A stretch of 64,000 nt of DNA from the NCBI GenBank assembly GCA_019753175.1, contig JAIELK010000007.1, forward strand, positions 1 through 64,000. Reading direction: 5' to 3'. This document shows, piece after piece, positions 25,766 to 35,224 of the stretch. The DNA is from Hyphomonadaceae bacterium (lineage in GTDB: Bacteria > Pseudomonadota > Alphaproteobacteria > Caulobacterales > Aquidulcibacteraceae). The notes beneath the pieces were generated by a model, which worked only from the letters and a program-made list of their open reading frames with translations, ran no database searches and was not told the DNA's origin. Both the position numbers and the translations under genes were made by a program. Numbering within the stretch: position 1 is the stretch's first letter; the number at the start of each line of letters is the position of its first letter.

Positions 25766-26670
25766 GCGCCACGCACAATCTCATCGCCGAAGCGGCGGAG
25801 CGGCTCGGCAGCCCGCGGGTTTCGTTCGAGTTCTTTCCACCGAAGACCGAAGCACTCGAAACGCAATTGTGGGAGGCGATCCGCAAGCTCGATCGGCTCG
25901 CACCGAGCTTTGTCTCGGTGACATACGGCGCTGGCGGCTCTACCCGTGATCGCACCCACCGCACGGTTGCGCGTATCGTGGCGGAGACCACGATGAAACC
26001 CGCAGCGCACCTCACGTGCGTCGGCGCCAGCCGCGCTGATGTCGACGACGTGCTGCGCGACTATTGGCAGGCTGGCGTTCGCCACATCGTGGCGCTGCGC
26101 GGCGATCCTCCCGGCGGATTGGGGACGCCCTTTGCGCCACACCCGGAGGGCTACGCCAACGCCGCCGAACTTGTGACCGGCGCCCGCCGCGTCGCCGATT
26201 TCGAGATTTCCGTCGCCGTGCATCCGGAGAAGCATCCGAACAGCCCGTCCTGGGACGCTGAGATCGACAATTTCAAGCGCAAGCTCGACGCCGGCGCCGC
26301 ACGCGGCGTGTCGCAGTTTTTCTTCGACGCCGACGTATTTTTGGCATTCCGCGACCGCCTTGCGCGCGCCGGCGTCACTGCGCCGATCGTGCCAGGCATC
26401 ATGCCGGTTACGAACTACAGAGGGCTGGTCAAGATGGCGCAGGGGTGCGGCGCCCGCGTGCCGCGCTGGCTCTCAACGATCTTCGATGGACTCGACGATG
26501 ATCCCGAGACACGGCGGCTCGTCGCCGCGGCGACGACGGCTGAACTTTGCGCACGCCTCTCCGCCGAAGGGGTTGAGGACTTTCACTTCTATACGCTTAA
26601 CCGCGCCGATCTCACGCTCGCCATTTGCCGAATCGTCGGCGTGCGCGTGGCGAAGGAGGCGACGCCGTGA
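25762..26670 (+). CDS. metF: 5,10-methylenetetrahydrofolate reductase
   Basis: The 302-residue TIM-barrel flavoprotein has MetF motifs: VSFEFFPPKTE (catalytic Glu region), FVSVTYGAGGSTRDRT, HLTCVGASRADVDDVL, IVALRGDPPG, SVAVHPEKHP and VPGIMPVTNY. It makes 5-methyl-THF, the methyl donor used by the MetH proteins encoded next. Starts and stops overlap on both sides (ATGA with the regulator, GTGA with metH), indicating a tightly coupled operon. Confidence 0.95.
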   Translation: MSATHNLIAEAAERLGSPRVSFEFFPPKTEALETQLWEAIRKLDRLAPSFVSVTYGAGGSTRDRTHRTVARIVAETTMKPAAHLTCVGASRADVDDVLRDYWQAGVRHIVALRGDPPGGLGTPFAPHPEGYANAAELVTGARRVADFEISVAVHPEKHPNSPSWDAEIDNFKRKLDAGAARGVSQFFFDADVFLAFRDRLARAGVTAPIVPGIMPVTNYRGLVKMAQGCGARVPRWLSTIFDGLDDDPETRRLVAAATTAELCARLSAEGVEDFHFYTLNRADLTLAICRIVGVRVAKEATP

Positions 26671-27728
26671 CTCGCGAACGCCGGCTCGCCGCCCTCAACG
26701 CCGAGCTGAACAGGCGCATCTTGATCCTCGACGGATCGATGGGCGCGTATCTTCAGGACTTCGGCCTCGACGTGAACGACTTCCACGGCGAGCGCTTCGC
26801 TGAGCACCCGATGTCCTTGAAGGGCGATAACGACCTCCTGGTGCTGACGCAGCCGCAGATCATAACGCAGGTGCACGAGGGCTATCTCGCCGCTGGCGCC
26901 GACATCGTCAGCACCAACACGTTCAATGCGACGCGCATCAGCCAGGCCGAGTACGCGCTCGAAGACGTCGTGTACGAGATCAATGTCGAAGCGGCGCGGC
27001 TGGCGCGGGCCGCCTGCGATGCGTTCGAGGCGAAAGACAAGCGGCCGCGCGCGGTCGCTGGCGCGCTTGGACCGACAACAAAATTGCTGTCGATGTCGCC
27101 CGAAGTTGGCGATCCGGGGCGCCGCGATGTCGATTTCGTCACTATGGCGAAGGGCTATGAGGAGCAAGCGCTCGGCCTCATCGAGGGCGGCGCTGATCTC
27201 TTGCTGATCGAGACCATCACCGACACGCTCAATGCGAAGTCGGCGCTCTGGGGCGCTTGGGAAGCGTTCGACAAAACCGGCATCGAGCTGCCTTTGTGGA
27301 TCAGCGGCACCATCACGGATCGCTCCGGGCGCACGCTGTCGGGGCAGACGGTGGAGGCGTTCTACAATTCCGTGCGCCATGCCAATCCGTGGGCGGTGGG
27401 CTTGAACTGCGCACTCGGTCCCGCCGAAATGCGCGCGTTTCTCGCTGATCTCGCGCGTGTCGCCGAGTGCCCGGTGAGCGCCTACCCGAACGCGGGTTTG
27501 CCGAACGCCATGGGCGGTTATGACGAGACGCCGCATTCGATGGAGACGCACTATTCCGAATGGGCGCGCGCGGGCTTGCTCAACATCGCCGGCGGCTGCT
27601 GCGGCACAACACCAGAGCACGTGGAGCACATGAAGCACGCGGTGGAAGGCGTCGCGCCGCGGGTTGCGCCAGCGCGCGATGTGCGCATGCGGTTGGCGGG
27701 TTTGGAACCGTTCAATGCTGTGGCTTGA
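26667..27728 (+). CDS. metH: MetH N-terminal half: homocysteine S-methyltransferase domain protein
   Basis: The GTG at 26667 overlaps the metF stop and gives 353 residues equivalent to the first module of MetH. Zinc ligands are visible as GLNCALGP and GGCCGTTPEH; the N-terminus has ILDGSMGAYLQDFGL. It activates homocysteine thiol. In this lineage the enzyme is split, with the folate, cobalamin and reactivation modules encoded by the next gene. Confidence 0.9.
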   Translation: MTRERRLAALNAELNRRILILDGSMGAYLQDFGLDVNDFHGERFAEHPMSLKGDNDLLVLTQPQIITQVHEGYLAAGADIVSTNTFNATRISQAEYALEDVVYEINVEAARLARAACDAFEAKDKRPRAVAGALGPTTKLLSMSPEVGDPGRRDVDFVTMAKGYEEQALGLIEGGADLLLIETITDTLNAKSALWGAWEAFDKTGIELPLWISGTITDRSGRTLSGQTVEAFYNSVRHANPWAVGLNCALGPAEMRAFLADLARVAECPVSAYPNAGLPNAMGGYDETPHSMETHYSEWARAGLLNIAGGCCGTTPEHVEHMKHAVEGVAPRVAPARDVRMRLAGLEPFNAVA

Positions 27729-27748
27729 TTTACTCTCAGAGGAAGCAG

Positions 27749-27793
27749 CACCGTCATCCCGGGGCGCTCGGAGCGCGATCCGGGATGACGGTG
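27749..27793 (+). repeat. Long REP-like hairpin between the two metH genes
   Basis: The 14-base arms CACCGTCATCCCGG and CCGGGATGACGGTG are perfect complements, and the enclosed loop holds a further GCGCTC/GAGCGC stem. The arm sequence resembles dispersed CGTCATCCCGG palindromes of alphaproteobacterial genomes. Sitting between two genes whose products must assemble 1:1, it may act as RNA stabiliser, partial terminator or mobile palindrome. Confidence 0.7.
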
Positions 27794-27818
27794 AGCTTCG
27801 TGCTCCGGTCACCGCACC

Positions 27819-30464
27819 ATGAGCAACCCCTTCGCCAATTTCGTCATTGTCGGCGAGCGCACCAATGTCACAGGCTCGGCCAAGTTTCGCAAGCTGATCG
27901 AGGCGGATGATTACGCAGGCGCACTTGTCGTTGCGCGTCAGCAGGTCGACAGCGGCGCGAACGTGCTCGACGTCAACGTCGATGCGGCGATGATCGATGG
28001 GCCCGCGGCGATGACGCGGTTTCTCAATCTGATCGCGTCGGAACCCGATATCGCCCGCATTCCGCTGATGATCGATTCCTCCAAATGGGAAGTGATCGAG
28101 GCGGGGCTGCGCTGCGCGCAGGGCAAATCGATCGTCAACTCGATTTCGATGAAGGAGGGCGAGGAGAGATTTCTCGAGCAGGCACGCAAGGTGCGCCGCT
28201 ATGGGGCCGCCGCCGTGGTGATGGCGTTCGACGAGCAGGGCCAAGCCGACACCGCCCAGCGCAAGATCGAGATCTGCACCCGCGCCTATCGCTTGCTGAC
28301 GGACCACGGATTTCCGCCCGAAGACATCATCTTCGATCCCAACATTTTCGCCGTCGCCACCGGCATCGAGGAGCATGCCGATTACGCCAAGGCGTTTTTC
28401 GAAGCGACGGCCTACATCCGTTCCGAGTTGAAGCACGCCCACGTTTCCGGCGGCGTCTCCAACGTGTCGTTCTCCTTCCGTGGCAACGACGCTGTGCGCG
28501 AGGCGATGCACGCGGTGTTCCTCTATCACGCTATCCGCGCTGGTATGGACATGGGCATCGTCAATGCCGGTTCGCTCACGCTTTACGATGATGTCGAGCC
28601 GGAGCTGCGCGAGCGGGTCGAAGACGTGCTGCTCAATCGCCGCAGCGACGCCACCGAGCGGTTGCTGGAATTCGCCGAGCAGGTAAAGGGCGGGGCCAAG
28701 AAGAAGGACACGGCCAAGGACCTCGCCTGGCGCGAAAGGCCGGTGCGCGAGCGGCTGAGCCACGCTTTGGTGCACGGGCTCAATGAATTCATCGTCGCCG
28801 ACACCGAGGAAGCGCGGCTGCAAGCCGAACGCCCGCTGCACGTGATCGAAGGCCCGCTGATGGACGGCATGGGCATCGTCGGCGATCTGTTCGGCGCGGG
28901 GAAGATGTTCCTGCCGCAGGTCGTGAAGTCGGCCCGCGTGATGAAGCAGGCGGTGGCGCATCTCATCCCGTACATGGAAGAGGAAAAAGAACGCACCGGG
29001 CTTGCCGGGAAGTCCAACGGCAGGATCGTGATGGCTACCGTGAAAGGCGACGTGCACGATATCGGCAAGAACATTGTCGGCGTGGTGCTGCAGTGCAATG
29101 GCTATGAGATCGACGATCTCGGCGTCATGGTTGCCTGCGACAAGATCCTCGATCGAGCCGCCGAGATCGGCGCCGATGCGATCGGGTTGTCGGGCCTGAT
29201 CACGCCGAGTCTCGACGAGATGGTGTTCGTCGCCAGCGAAATGCAGCGCCGCGGCATGAAACTGCCGCTCTTGATCGGCGGCGCCACCACGTCGCGCACG
29301 CACACGGCGGTAAAGATCGCGCCCGCCTATAAGGGACCGACGATTTATGTGCCCGACGCGTCAAAAGCCGTTCCGGTGGTGCAGAAGCTCCTTGGCGCCG
29401 ACCGCGAGGCGCTGATTGCGGAAGTCAAAGCCGATCAAGTTACCGCGCGCGAAAGCTACCTCGCTGGCCAGGACAAACGTCCGCGCTTGCCGTTGGCCGA
29501 AGCGCGCGCGCGCGCGCCCAAATTGGAGTTCAAGCCGGTGAAGCCGAGCTTTCTCGGCGTACGGTCGTTCACCGACTACCAGCTGGACGAGCTTGTTCCT
29601 TACATCGATTGGACGCCGTTCTTCGCCGCGTGGGAATTGGCGGGCCGCTTCCCGGCGATCCTTGAGGACGACATCGTCGGCGAGGCCGCGCGGAACTTGT
29701 ACAAAGACGCCCAAGCGATGTTGGCGCAGTTGGTGGCGGAGAAGTGGGTGCGCGCTTCCGGCGTGGTCGGGTTCTGGCCGGCGAACGCCGACGGCGACGA
29801 CATCGTGCTGTGGACGCCCGATCGCAGGCGCGAGAAAGCCCGGCTCCACACGCTGCGCCAGCAGATGGACAAGGGGCAGGGCAAGCACAACTTTGCGCTG
29901 GCGGACTTCGTTGCGGCTGCCGGAACTGAAGACTATGTCGGCGCCTTCGCGGTCACCGCGGGCCTCGGCGAAGCGGAGGTCGCCGCCCGATTCAAGCGCG
30001 CAAACGACGATTACGCCGCCATTCTAGCGCAAGCCTTGTGCGATCGCCTCGCGGAAGCCTTCGCCGAAGCGCTGCACGCCAAAGTGCGGCGCGAGCTCTG
30101 GGGCTACGCGGCGGAAGAGACGCTCAGCCACGAAGAGCTGATTGCCGAAAAATATCGCGGCATTCGTCCAGCGCCCGGCTATCCGGCGCAGCCCGACCAC
30201 ACTGAAAAGCGCACGCTGTTCGACCTGCTCGATGCGCGCGATCGCTGCGGCATGGATTTGACCGAGAGCCTCGCGATGACGCCGCCGTCGTCGGTGTCAG
30301 GCTTGTACTTCGCGCATCCGCGCGCGGAATATTTCGGCGTGGGCCGCATCGATCGCGACCAGGTCCAGGACTACGCGCACCGCAAGGGTTGGAGCGTGGC
30401 CGAAGCGGAACGCTGGCTCGCGCCGATCCTGGCGTATGATCCGGTGCTGAAGGTGAGTGTTTGA
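27819..30464 (+). CDS. metH: MetH C-terminal half: folate, cobalamin and reactivation domains
   Basis: The 881-residue protein begins with the pterin-binding barrel ([16 protein letters not shown]). It continues with the cobalamin cap and Rossmann domain ([19 protein letters not shown], with the axial-ligand His in DxHxxG), and ends with the SAM-binding reactivation domain ([15 protein letters not shown]). It transfers methyl from 5-methyl-THF via B12 to homocysteine bound by the N-half protein. No clear Shine-Dalgarno precedes the ATG; the REP-like hairpin ends 25 bases before it. Confidence 0.95.
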   Translation: MSNPFANFVIVGERTNVTGSAKFRKLIEADDYAGALVVARQQVDSGANVLDVNVDAAMIDGPAAMTRFLNLIASEPDIARIPLMIDSSKWEVIEAGLRCAQGKSIVNSISMKEGEERFLEQARKVRRYGAAAVVMAFDEQGQADTAQRKIEICTRAYRLLTDHGFPPEDIIFDPNIFAVATGIEEHADYAKAFFEATAYIRSELKHAHVSGGVSNVSFSFRGNDAVREAMHAVFLYHAIRAGMDMGIVNAGSLTLYDDVEPELRERVEDVLLNRRSDATERLLEFAEQVKGGAKKKDTAKDLAWRERPVRERLSHALVHGLNEFIVADTEEARLQAERPLHVIEGPLMDGMGIVGDLFGAGKMFLPQVVKSARVMKQAVAHLIPYMEEEKERTGLAGKSNGRIVMATVKGDVHDIGKNIVGVVLQCNGYEIDDLGVMVACDKILDRAAEIGADAIGLSGLITPSLDEMVFVASEMQRRGMKLPLLIGGATTSRTHTAVKIAPAYKGPTIYVPDASKAVPVVQKLLGADREALIAEVKADQVTARESYLAGQDKRPRLPLAEARARAPKLEFKPVKPSFLGVRSFTDYQLDELVPYIDWTPFFAAWELAGRFPAILEDDIVGEAARNLYKDAQAMLAQLVAEKWVRASGVVGFWPANADGDDIVLWTPDRRREKARLHTLRQQMDKGQGKHNFALADFVAAAGTEDYVGAFAVTAGLGEAEVAARFKRANDDYAAILAQALCDRLAEAFAEALHAKVRRELWGYAAEETLSHEELIAEKYRGIRPAPGYPAQPDHTEKRTLFDLLDARDRCGMDLTESLAMTPPSSVSGLYFAHPRAEYFGVGRIDRDQVQDYAHRKGWSVAEAERWLAPILAYDPVLKVSV

Positions 30465-30478
30465 CCTGCCGCCGCCCT

Positions 30479-30514
30479 GGCGCTGCGAGAGCGACAGCGC
30501 CGCTGCTCTCGCAG
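30479..30514 (+). terminator. Candidate terminator/attenuator after metH with two exclusive folds
   Basis: Starting 15 bases after the metH stop, GGCGCTG/CAGCGCC (30479-30501) competes with CTGCGAGAGC/GCTCTCGCAG (30483-30514). The second stem is stronger, at 10 bp. No T-run follows, so intrinsic termination is uncertain. Confidence 0.45.
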
Positions 30515-30708
30515 CCCCGCCACGGACCCGCGCAAAGTTAAGAGGGCTCTATCCACGCGGTTTGCGCCGCAACACCTTGGTGCCGCGCGGGTTCAAAAAG
30601 ATCTGTCCGACCTCGATTGGACAAGCTTTACATTGGTCTCGCTCTGACGCGGGAGGATTTCGAGAGCTCCGAAACCTTGGAAGGTCAGAGCGGCGTTCGG
30701 TGTGAAGT

Positions 30709-30766
30709 AAGCGTAGCGATGTTTCGCGAAGCTTCAGCAAAAAGCGTAGCGATGTTTCGCGAAGCT
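30709..30766 (+). repeat. Tandem 25-base direct repeat, period 33
   Basis: A 25-base unit beginning AAGCGTAGCGATGTTTCGCG and ending AAGCT occurs exactly at 30709-30733 and 30742-30766. The 33-base period preserves frame, so a minus-strand reading gives the ten-residue unit AEASRNIATL twice. Each unit contains the palindrome TTCGCGAA. It may be a relic of a coding repeat or a replication-slippage product. Confidence 0.75.
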
Positions 30767-31082
30767 GAAAGTGCTCGTCGGGGATGCGAACCGCGAGGCC
30801 CAAGGTTTTTCGGAAAACCTTGCACACGGAACCGGTCATGTCGGGTGGACCTAAGTCGCCGGGCGGCTTGCGTACGTTGCGTCGCTGACGCAAGGCGCGC
30901 ACCTGCACCGGACGGCATGGACACAGTCCCAGCGAAAGTCCTGCACCGGCATCCGGGAAAGAACGAACGTCACGGGGCGCGTTGGACGCGCAGGTCTGCG
31001 GCGACGCAGACCATTTAGGCTACTACCCGGCGCTTCCCACGCGCCCCGCCTCCCGGCTCGGGAGAGGAACGTAAAAGGCCCC

Positions 31083-31113
31083 GCACCTTCAAGCGCGCCG
31101 CGCTTGAAGGTGC
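31083..31113 (+). repeat. 14-bp perfect hairpin before the M16 protease gene
   Basis: GCACCTTCAAGCGC (31083-31096) pairs with GCGCTTGAAGGTGC (31100-31113) across a GCC loop. It lies 110 bases upstream of the M16 start codon, in the likely 5' leader or promoter region. Confidence 0.7.
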
Positions 31114-31223
31114 TGGCGCGCGCTCGATCCCGCTCATCCGCTCCGCGCGCCTGCCCGTCGCAAATCCGGTGGCGTGGACGCGCGAGGCTGGCTATGACCG
31201 GACCCAACTTGCGAGGGTTCCTC

Positions 31224-34046
31224 ATGAAGCGCTTTGTCTCGTTCTTTGCCGCCGCGCTCGCGCTGGCCGCCTGCGCCACGTCAGCGGTTCCAGACGAAAG
31301 CGCAGGCGTCGAAGTCGCGCCGCTGCAATACACGATGCGCACGCTGCCGAACGGCCTGCGTGTGTACGCGATGCCCGATTCCAATACCGCGAACGTGTCG
31401 GTGCAGGTTTGGTACGATGTCGGCTCGGTTGACGATCCGGCTGGCCGTTCGGGTTTCGCGCACCTGTTTGAACACATGATGTTTAAGGCGACGCGCAACA
31501 TGCCGTCGGAGACTGTCGATCGGCTTACTGAAGACGTCGGCGGTTTCAACAACGCCTCGACCTATGACGACTTCACCAACTACTTTCAGGTCGTGCCCGC
31601 GAACCATTTGCGCCGCATCCTTTGGATGGAAGCGGACCGCATGAGCACCCTCGTGGTCGACGAAGCGACCTTCGCTTCCGAGCGCGACGTGGTGAAGGAA
31701 GAACTGCGCCAGCGCATCCTCGCTTCGCCGTATGGGCGCCTGTTCGGGTTCTACTTGGCGCAAGCCAATTTCAGCGTGCATCCCTATGGCCGTCCCGGCA
31801 TCGGCTCGATCGAAGAGCTCGATGCGGCGACCGTCGATGATGTACGCGCCTTCCACGCTATGTGGTATCGGCCCGACAATGCGGTGCTGGTCGTCGCTGG
31901 CAACTTCAATCCGGCCGAACTCGACCAATGGGTGAACGAGTACTTCGGCGATATCGCACGCCCTGCGCGTCCGATGCCGCGCGACTACCCGACCGAGCCG
32001 GCGCGCACGCAGCCGCGTGAATACACCGTGCACGCACCGAACGTGCCGCTGCCGGCGGTGATGATCTCCTACCCGCAGCCGGAATCGACACATCCCGATC
32101 TGCCGGCGCTGATGGTTCTCGATGCGATCATGGCGCGCGGGGAATCGTCGCGCCTCTACCAGTCGATGGTCTATGAGCAGCAGGTCGCTGCACAGGTGTT
32201 CACCAACCTCGAAGCGACGCAGGATCCGGGCGCGTATTCGCTGTTCGCGATCCTTTCGGCGGGTCAAACCGCCGATGAAGGCGTCGCGAGTTTGAGCGCA
32301 GAAATCGCGCGCTTACGCGATCAACCGGTCACACAAGCCGAACTTGACGAAGCCAAGAACGAAATCGTCACCGCGACAATCGAGAATCGCGAGACCGCTT
32401 TCGGCCGCGCCTTCGAACTCGCCGACGCCGTCATCCGTTATGGCGACGCGGCGGCGGCGGATCGCATCCTTGCAGCCATCCAAGCCACGACCGCCGTCGA
32501 TGTGCAGCGGGTGGCGCGCGCGATCCTCAACGATCAGCGCCGCGTCGTCGTGCATTATCTGCCCGAGGAGGAGGGCGCGACCGGCGATGTCATCACCACC
32601 GCGCCGACCATTCAGGCGCGCCCGCTTTCGGTTCCCGCCTCAGAGATCACGATCCATGCATTGGCGCCGGAAGCTCAACGCGAGCAGCCGCCTGCGGCGG
32701 GCACGCCGATCAATGCGCGCGTGCCGGCGACGGCACAGCGCACGCTCGCCAACGGCTTGCGCGTGATCGTGGCCCCCAACCGCGCGCTGCCGTTGATCAG
32801 CGCAGACTTGCGCGTCGCGTCCGGCGGCAGCGCCGATCCGCGCGGCCGCGCCGGCCTCGCGAGCATGTCGGCTGATCTCTTGACGCGCGGCACGACCACG
32901 CGCAGCGCTACCGAGATCGCGCGCCAGATCGAGTCACTCGGTGCGGAGATTTCGTCCGGCGCTGGCGTCGATTCCTCAGCGGTATCTTTGCAGACCCGCT
33001 CAGACCGCGCCAACGACGCCTTCGCCGTGTTCGCCGATGTCGTGCGCAATCCCGCCTTCGCCGACGAGGAACTTGATCGCGCGCGCCAGCAGGCGCTGGA
33101 CGGCCTGCAGGTGGCGTTGAGCGAACCAGGTTCGATCGCGAGCTTTGCGATGACGCGCGCGCTCTACGGCGAAAATCCATATGGAGCGATCGCTTCGCCG
33201 GCCAGCCTCACCGCGATCACACGTGACGATGCGGCCGCGTTCCATGGCGGCCATTGGCGGCCGGACAACGCGGTGCTGGTGATCACGGGCGACGTCTCGA
33301 ACGACGAGGGCCTCGCGCTGGCGCAGCGTTTCTTCGGCGATTGGGTCAACCCGCCAGGCGAGCGGCCGGCGCCGCCCAACGCTAACGCCTATGCCCCGGC
33401 GCCTCGAACGATCGTCGTCGATCTGCCCGAGACGGGCCAGGCCGCCGTGGCGATGGGCATGCGCGGCGTTGCCCGCACCGATGCGGACTACTTCCCGCTG
33501 CTCGTCGCCAACAACGTACTCGGCGGCGGTTACTCGGCGCGGCTCAACGCGGAAATCCGCATCCGTCGCGGGCTCTCGTATGGCGCGGGGTCGAGCTTCT
33601 CGCCGCGTCTCGCGCCCGGACCCATCGTCGCGCAAGCGCAGACGCGCAACGATGCGGCGGCGCAAGTCTATCAATTGATGGCGGCCGAGATCGATCGCAT
33701 CGGCGATCAGCTGGCGTCGGAGCAGGAACTGACCGCGCGCAAGGCGGTGCTGATCGGGTCGTTCGGCCGCAGCGTCGAGACCACGTCGGGGCTCGCGGCG
33801 CAAATCTCATCGCTGGCGCTGTTCGGTTTGCCGCCGGAGCGCCTCGGCGCTTACGTCTCTGACGTGTCGGCGGTGACGCCGGAGCAGGCGCGCACGGCAG
33901 CCTCGCGCTACTTCGATCCCGCGCGCGCCGACCTCGTGGTCGTGGGCGATGCGCAGCACTTCTACCCGGCGATCCGGCGCCTGAGGCCCAACGCCGAGCG
34001 GATCGCTGCATCGGACCTCAATCTGGACAGCGAGACGTTGCGTTAG
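31224..34046 (+). CDS. M16-family zinc metallopeptidase lipoprotein (two-domain)
   Basis: ATG 31224 gives 940 residues; the frame is open 40 codons further upstream without a signal. A lipobox (LALAACA, Cys15) follows MKRFVSFFAAA. The N-terminal M16 repeat has the inverted zinc motif HLFEH (FAHLFEHMMF) and a downstream Glu in FASERDVVKEEL. The second repeat (after about residue 500) lacks HxxEH but keeps the substrate-binding RRGLSYGAG segment, as in processing-peptidase-like pairs fused in one chain. It is predicted periplasmic or outer-membrane anchored. Confidence 0.92.
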   Translation: MKRFVSFFAAALALAACATSAVPDESAGVEVAPLQYTMRTLPNGLRVYAMPDSNTANVSVQVWYDVGSVDDPAGRSGFAHLFEHMMFKATRNMPSETVDRLTEDVGGFNNASTYDDFTNYFQVVPANHLRRILWMEADRMSTLVVDEATFASERDVVKEELRQRILASPYGRLFGFYLAQANFSVHPYGRPGIGSIEELDAATVDDVRAFHAMWYRPDNAVLVVAGNFNPAELDQWVNEYFGDIARPARPMPRDYPTEPARTQPREYTVHAPNVPLPAVMISYPQPESTHPDLPALMVLDAIMARGESSRLYQSMVYEQQVAAQVFTNLEATQDPGAYSLFAILSAGQTADEGVASLSAEIARLRDQPVTQAELDEAKNEIVTATIENRETAFGRAFELADAVIRYGDAAAADRILAAIQATTAVDVQRVARAILNDQRRVVVHYLPEEEGATGDVITTAPTIQARPLSVPASEITIHALAPEAQREQPPAAGTPINARVPATAQRTLANGLRVIVAPNRALPLISADLRVASGGSADPRGRAGLASMSADLLTRGTTTRSATEIARQIESLGAEISSGAGVDSSAVSLQTRSDRANDAFAVFADVVRNPAFADEELDRARQQALDGLQVALSEPGSIASFAMTRALYGENPYGAIASPASLTAITRDDAAAFHGGHWRPDNAVLVITGDVSNDEGLALAQRFFGDWVNPPGERPAPPNANAYAPAPRTIVVDLPETGQAAVAMGMRGVARTDADYFPLLVANNVLGGGYSARLNAEIRIRRGLSYGAGSSFSPRLAPGPIVAQAQTRNDAAAQVYQLMAAEIDRIGDQLASEQELTARKAVLIGSFGRSVETTSGLAAQISSLALFGLPPERLGAYVSDVSAVTPEQARTAASRYFDPARADLVVVGDAQHFYPAIRRLRPNAERIAASDLNLDSETLR

Positions 34047-34055
34047 CGAGCCGAG

Positions 34056-34097
34056 CGGCCGCGCGCGCTGCGCTTTGGGGCGTGGCGCCCGCGGCCG
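34056..34097 (+). terminator. Possible terminator after the M16 gene
   Basis: CGGCCGCG (34056-34063) can pair with CGCGGCCG (34090-34097) over a GC-rich 26-base loop just after the stop codon. There is no T-run. This is a weak call. Confidence 0.3.
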
Positions 34098-34118
34098 ACT
34101 CAGTTAACCTTTAACGCC

Positions 34119-34328
34119 TTGATCCGGATCGATCTCCTCCGTATCGCGGCGGCGGCGCTGGTGTTGACGGCGTTTTCGTTTGCCGTCGGCGTCATCGGCG
34201 ATTTGGCGCAACCGGCGTCGGCCAACTCGGGCGCGCGCGTGGTGCTGCGGATCCCACCGGAGATCCGGCCGCCGGCGGACGTCGGCGAGGCCGCCCCCGC
34301 CGAAAACGCGGTCGAGGACGCTGCTTAA
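34119..34328 (+). CDS. Small single-pass membrane or secreted protein
   Basis: A 69-residue frame from TTG at 34119 starts MIRIDLLRIAAAALVLTAFS, a signal-like hydrophobic segment, followed by an Ala/Pro/Glu-rich tail. Codon third positions are strongly GC as in real genes here. There is no good ribosome site and no recognised family, so the start is uncertain. It lies just upstream of the DUF4908-like gene on the same strand. Confidence 0.45.
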   Translation: MIRIDLLRIAAAALVLTAFSFAVGVIGDLAQPASANSGARVVLRIPPEIRPPADVGEAAPAENAVEDAA

Positions 34329-34421
34329 CCATCCTGGACGATGCGCCGCCGCCACACTGGCGCCGAAGCTCTGCAACACCGTCAAAAAAGCGCCCAGGTC
34401 GGAAGGCTTCTCGCTCGCGGC

Positions 34422-35177
34422 ATGAGCGAGTCACACGGGCCGAGCTTGGGAGGACGCAGCGCAGCCGCGCTGGCTGCCGCCCTTGCCTTGTCCGCACCAG
34501 GCGTCGCGTTGGCGCAGCGCCAACCGCAGGACCCCGCCGTCCGTCCGCTCTACCAGGAGACCGGCGCCACCCGCTATTCGACGCCTGACGGCGCCGTGCG
34601 CTTCGTGTTCGATCGCAGCGGCGGGCGCGCCGCGTTGGTCCGCTTCGAGGGCGATCCGGAAGTCCATGTGCTGCGGCCGGTGATGGGCGCGGGCGGTGGC
34701 GAAATCTACCGCACCGAGGACGGTGCGGTTGAGCTTCGCGTCACCCCGCACGGCGGCATCACCGTGTTCACGCGCGCGATCCGCACCGGCGCGCCGGCGT
34801 CGGAAGAGGGGCGCGTTGCGCCGCTGACCCCCGAGCAGGTGGCGTTCGCGGAAATGCAGGCGCGCTTCCAGCAGCTGCAGGCGCAGTCGCGCCGCCGTAT
34901 CGGCCAAACGGTGATGTTCACGGTGCCGGCGCGCATGACCGCGCAGGAAGCGGGCATCGTCATCGACGCGGCTGAACGCGCGGCGCAGGGCTTGTCCGCG
35001 GCGCCGATGACCAATGTGCAGCAGGTGATCATCAGCATCGGGCCGACACCGCGCGTGGTGTTGAACGGGGACCGGCTGTTCATCCAGGTGGCGCCGCAAA
35101 TGGGCTTCGCCGGCCGCCCATCCTCCATCGCCATCCGCAATGTCGTCAGCGGCGAAGTGCAGGGCCCGGAGCAATAG
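34422..35177 (+). CDS. DUF4908-like secreted protein
   Basis: From ATG 34422 the product has 251 residues, with an Ala-rich signal peptide ending GVALAQ. The domain has GAVRFVFDRSGGRAALVRFE, then DPEVHVLRPVMGAGGGEIYR and GGITVFTRA, a pattern I associate with DUF4908 of Caulobacterales-type bacteria. The C-terminal part (QTVMFTVPARMTAQEAGIVI) resembles a small periplasmic domain with successive strands. Function unknown. Confidence 0.65.
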   Translation: MSESHGPSLGGRSAAALAAALALSAPGVALAQRQPQDPAVRPLYQETGATRYSTPDGAVRFVFDRSGGRAALVRFEGDPEVHVLRPVMGAGGGEIYRTEDGAVELRVTPHGGITVFTRAIRTGAPASEEGRVAPLTPEQVAFAEMQARFQQLQAQSRRRIGQTVMFTVPARMTAQEAGIVIDAAERAAQGLSAAPMTNVQQVIISIGPTPRVVLNGDRLFIQVAPQMGFAGRPSSIAIRNVVSGEVQGPEQ

Positions 35178-35224
35178 CAACAGCAGGACGGCGCGCGGCG
35201 CGTCTGCCGGCGACCGCTGGTTCG

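Larger units (their letters stand above)
30465..31223. other. 760-base non-coding stretch rich in perfect hairpins
   Basis: No frame here has convincing coding character. The region holds at least five perfect short hairpins: CTGCGAGAGC/GCTCTCGCAG (30483-30514), CAAGGTTTT/AAAACCTTG (30801-30822), TTGCGTC/GACGCAA (30877-30893), GGTCTGCG/CGCAGACC with a GNRA loop (30993-31012) and a 14-bp stem at 31083-31113. A 25-base tandem repeat lies at 30709-30766. Two hairpins have competing alternative pairings. It may be an untranslated structured RNA, decayed mobile DNA or a cluster of palindromes. Confidence 0.5.

Noticed and set aside
27729-27818. Cobalamin riboswitch before metH
   Set aside because: The gap is only 90 bases and holds a simple palindrome; no B12-box sequence is visible.
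26589-29303. 904-codon open frame on the minus strand
   Set aside because: It is the antisense shadow of metF and both metH genes, whose plus-strand products have full family motifs; its translation is Arg/His-rich with no domain.
30709-30766. CRISPR-like repeat
   Set aside because: Only two units with an 8-base gap and no cas genes.
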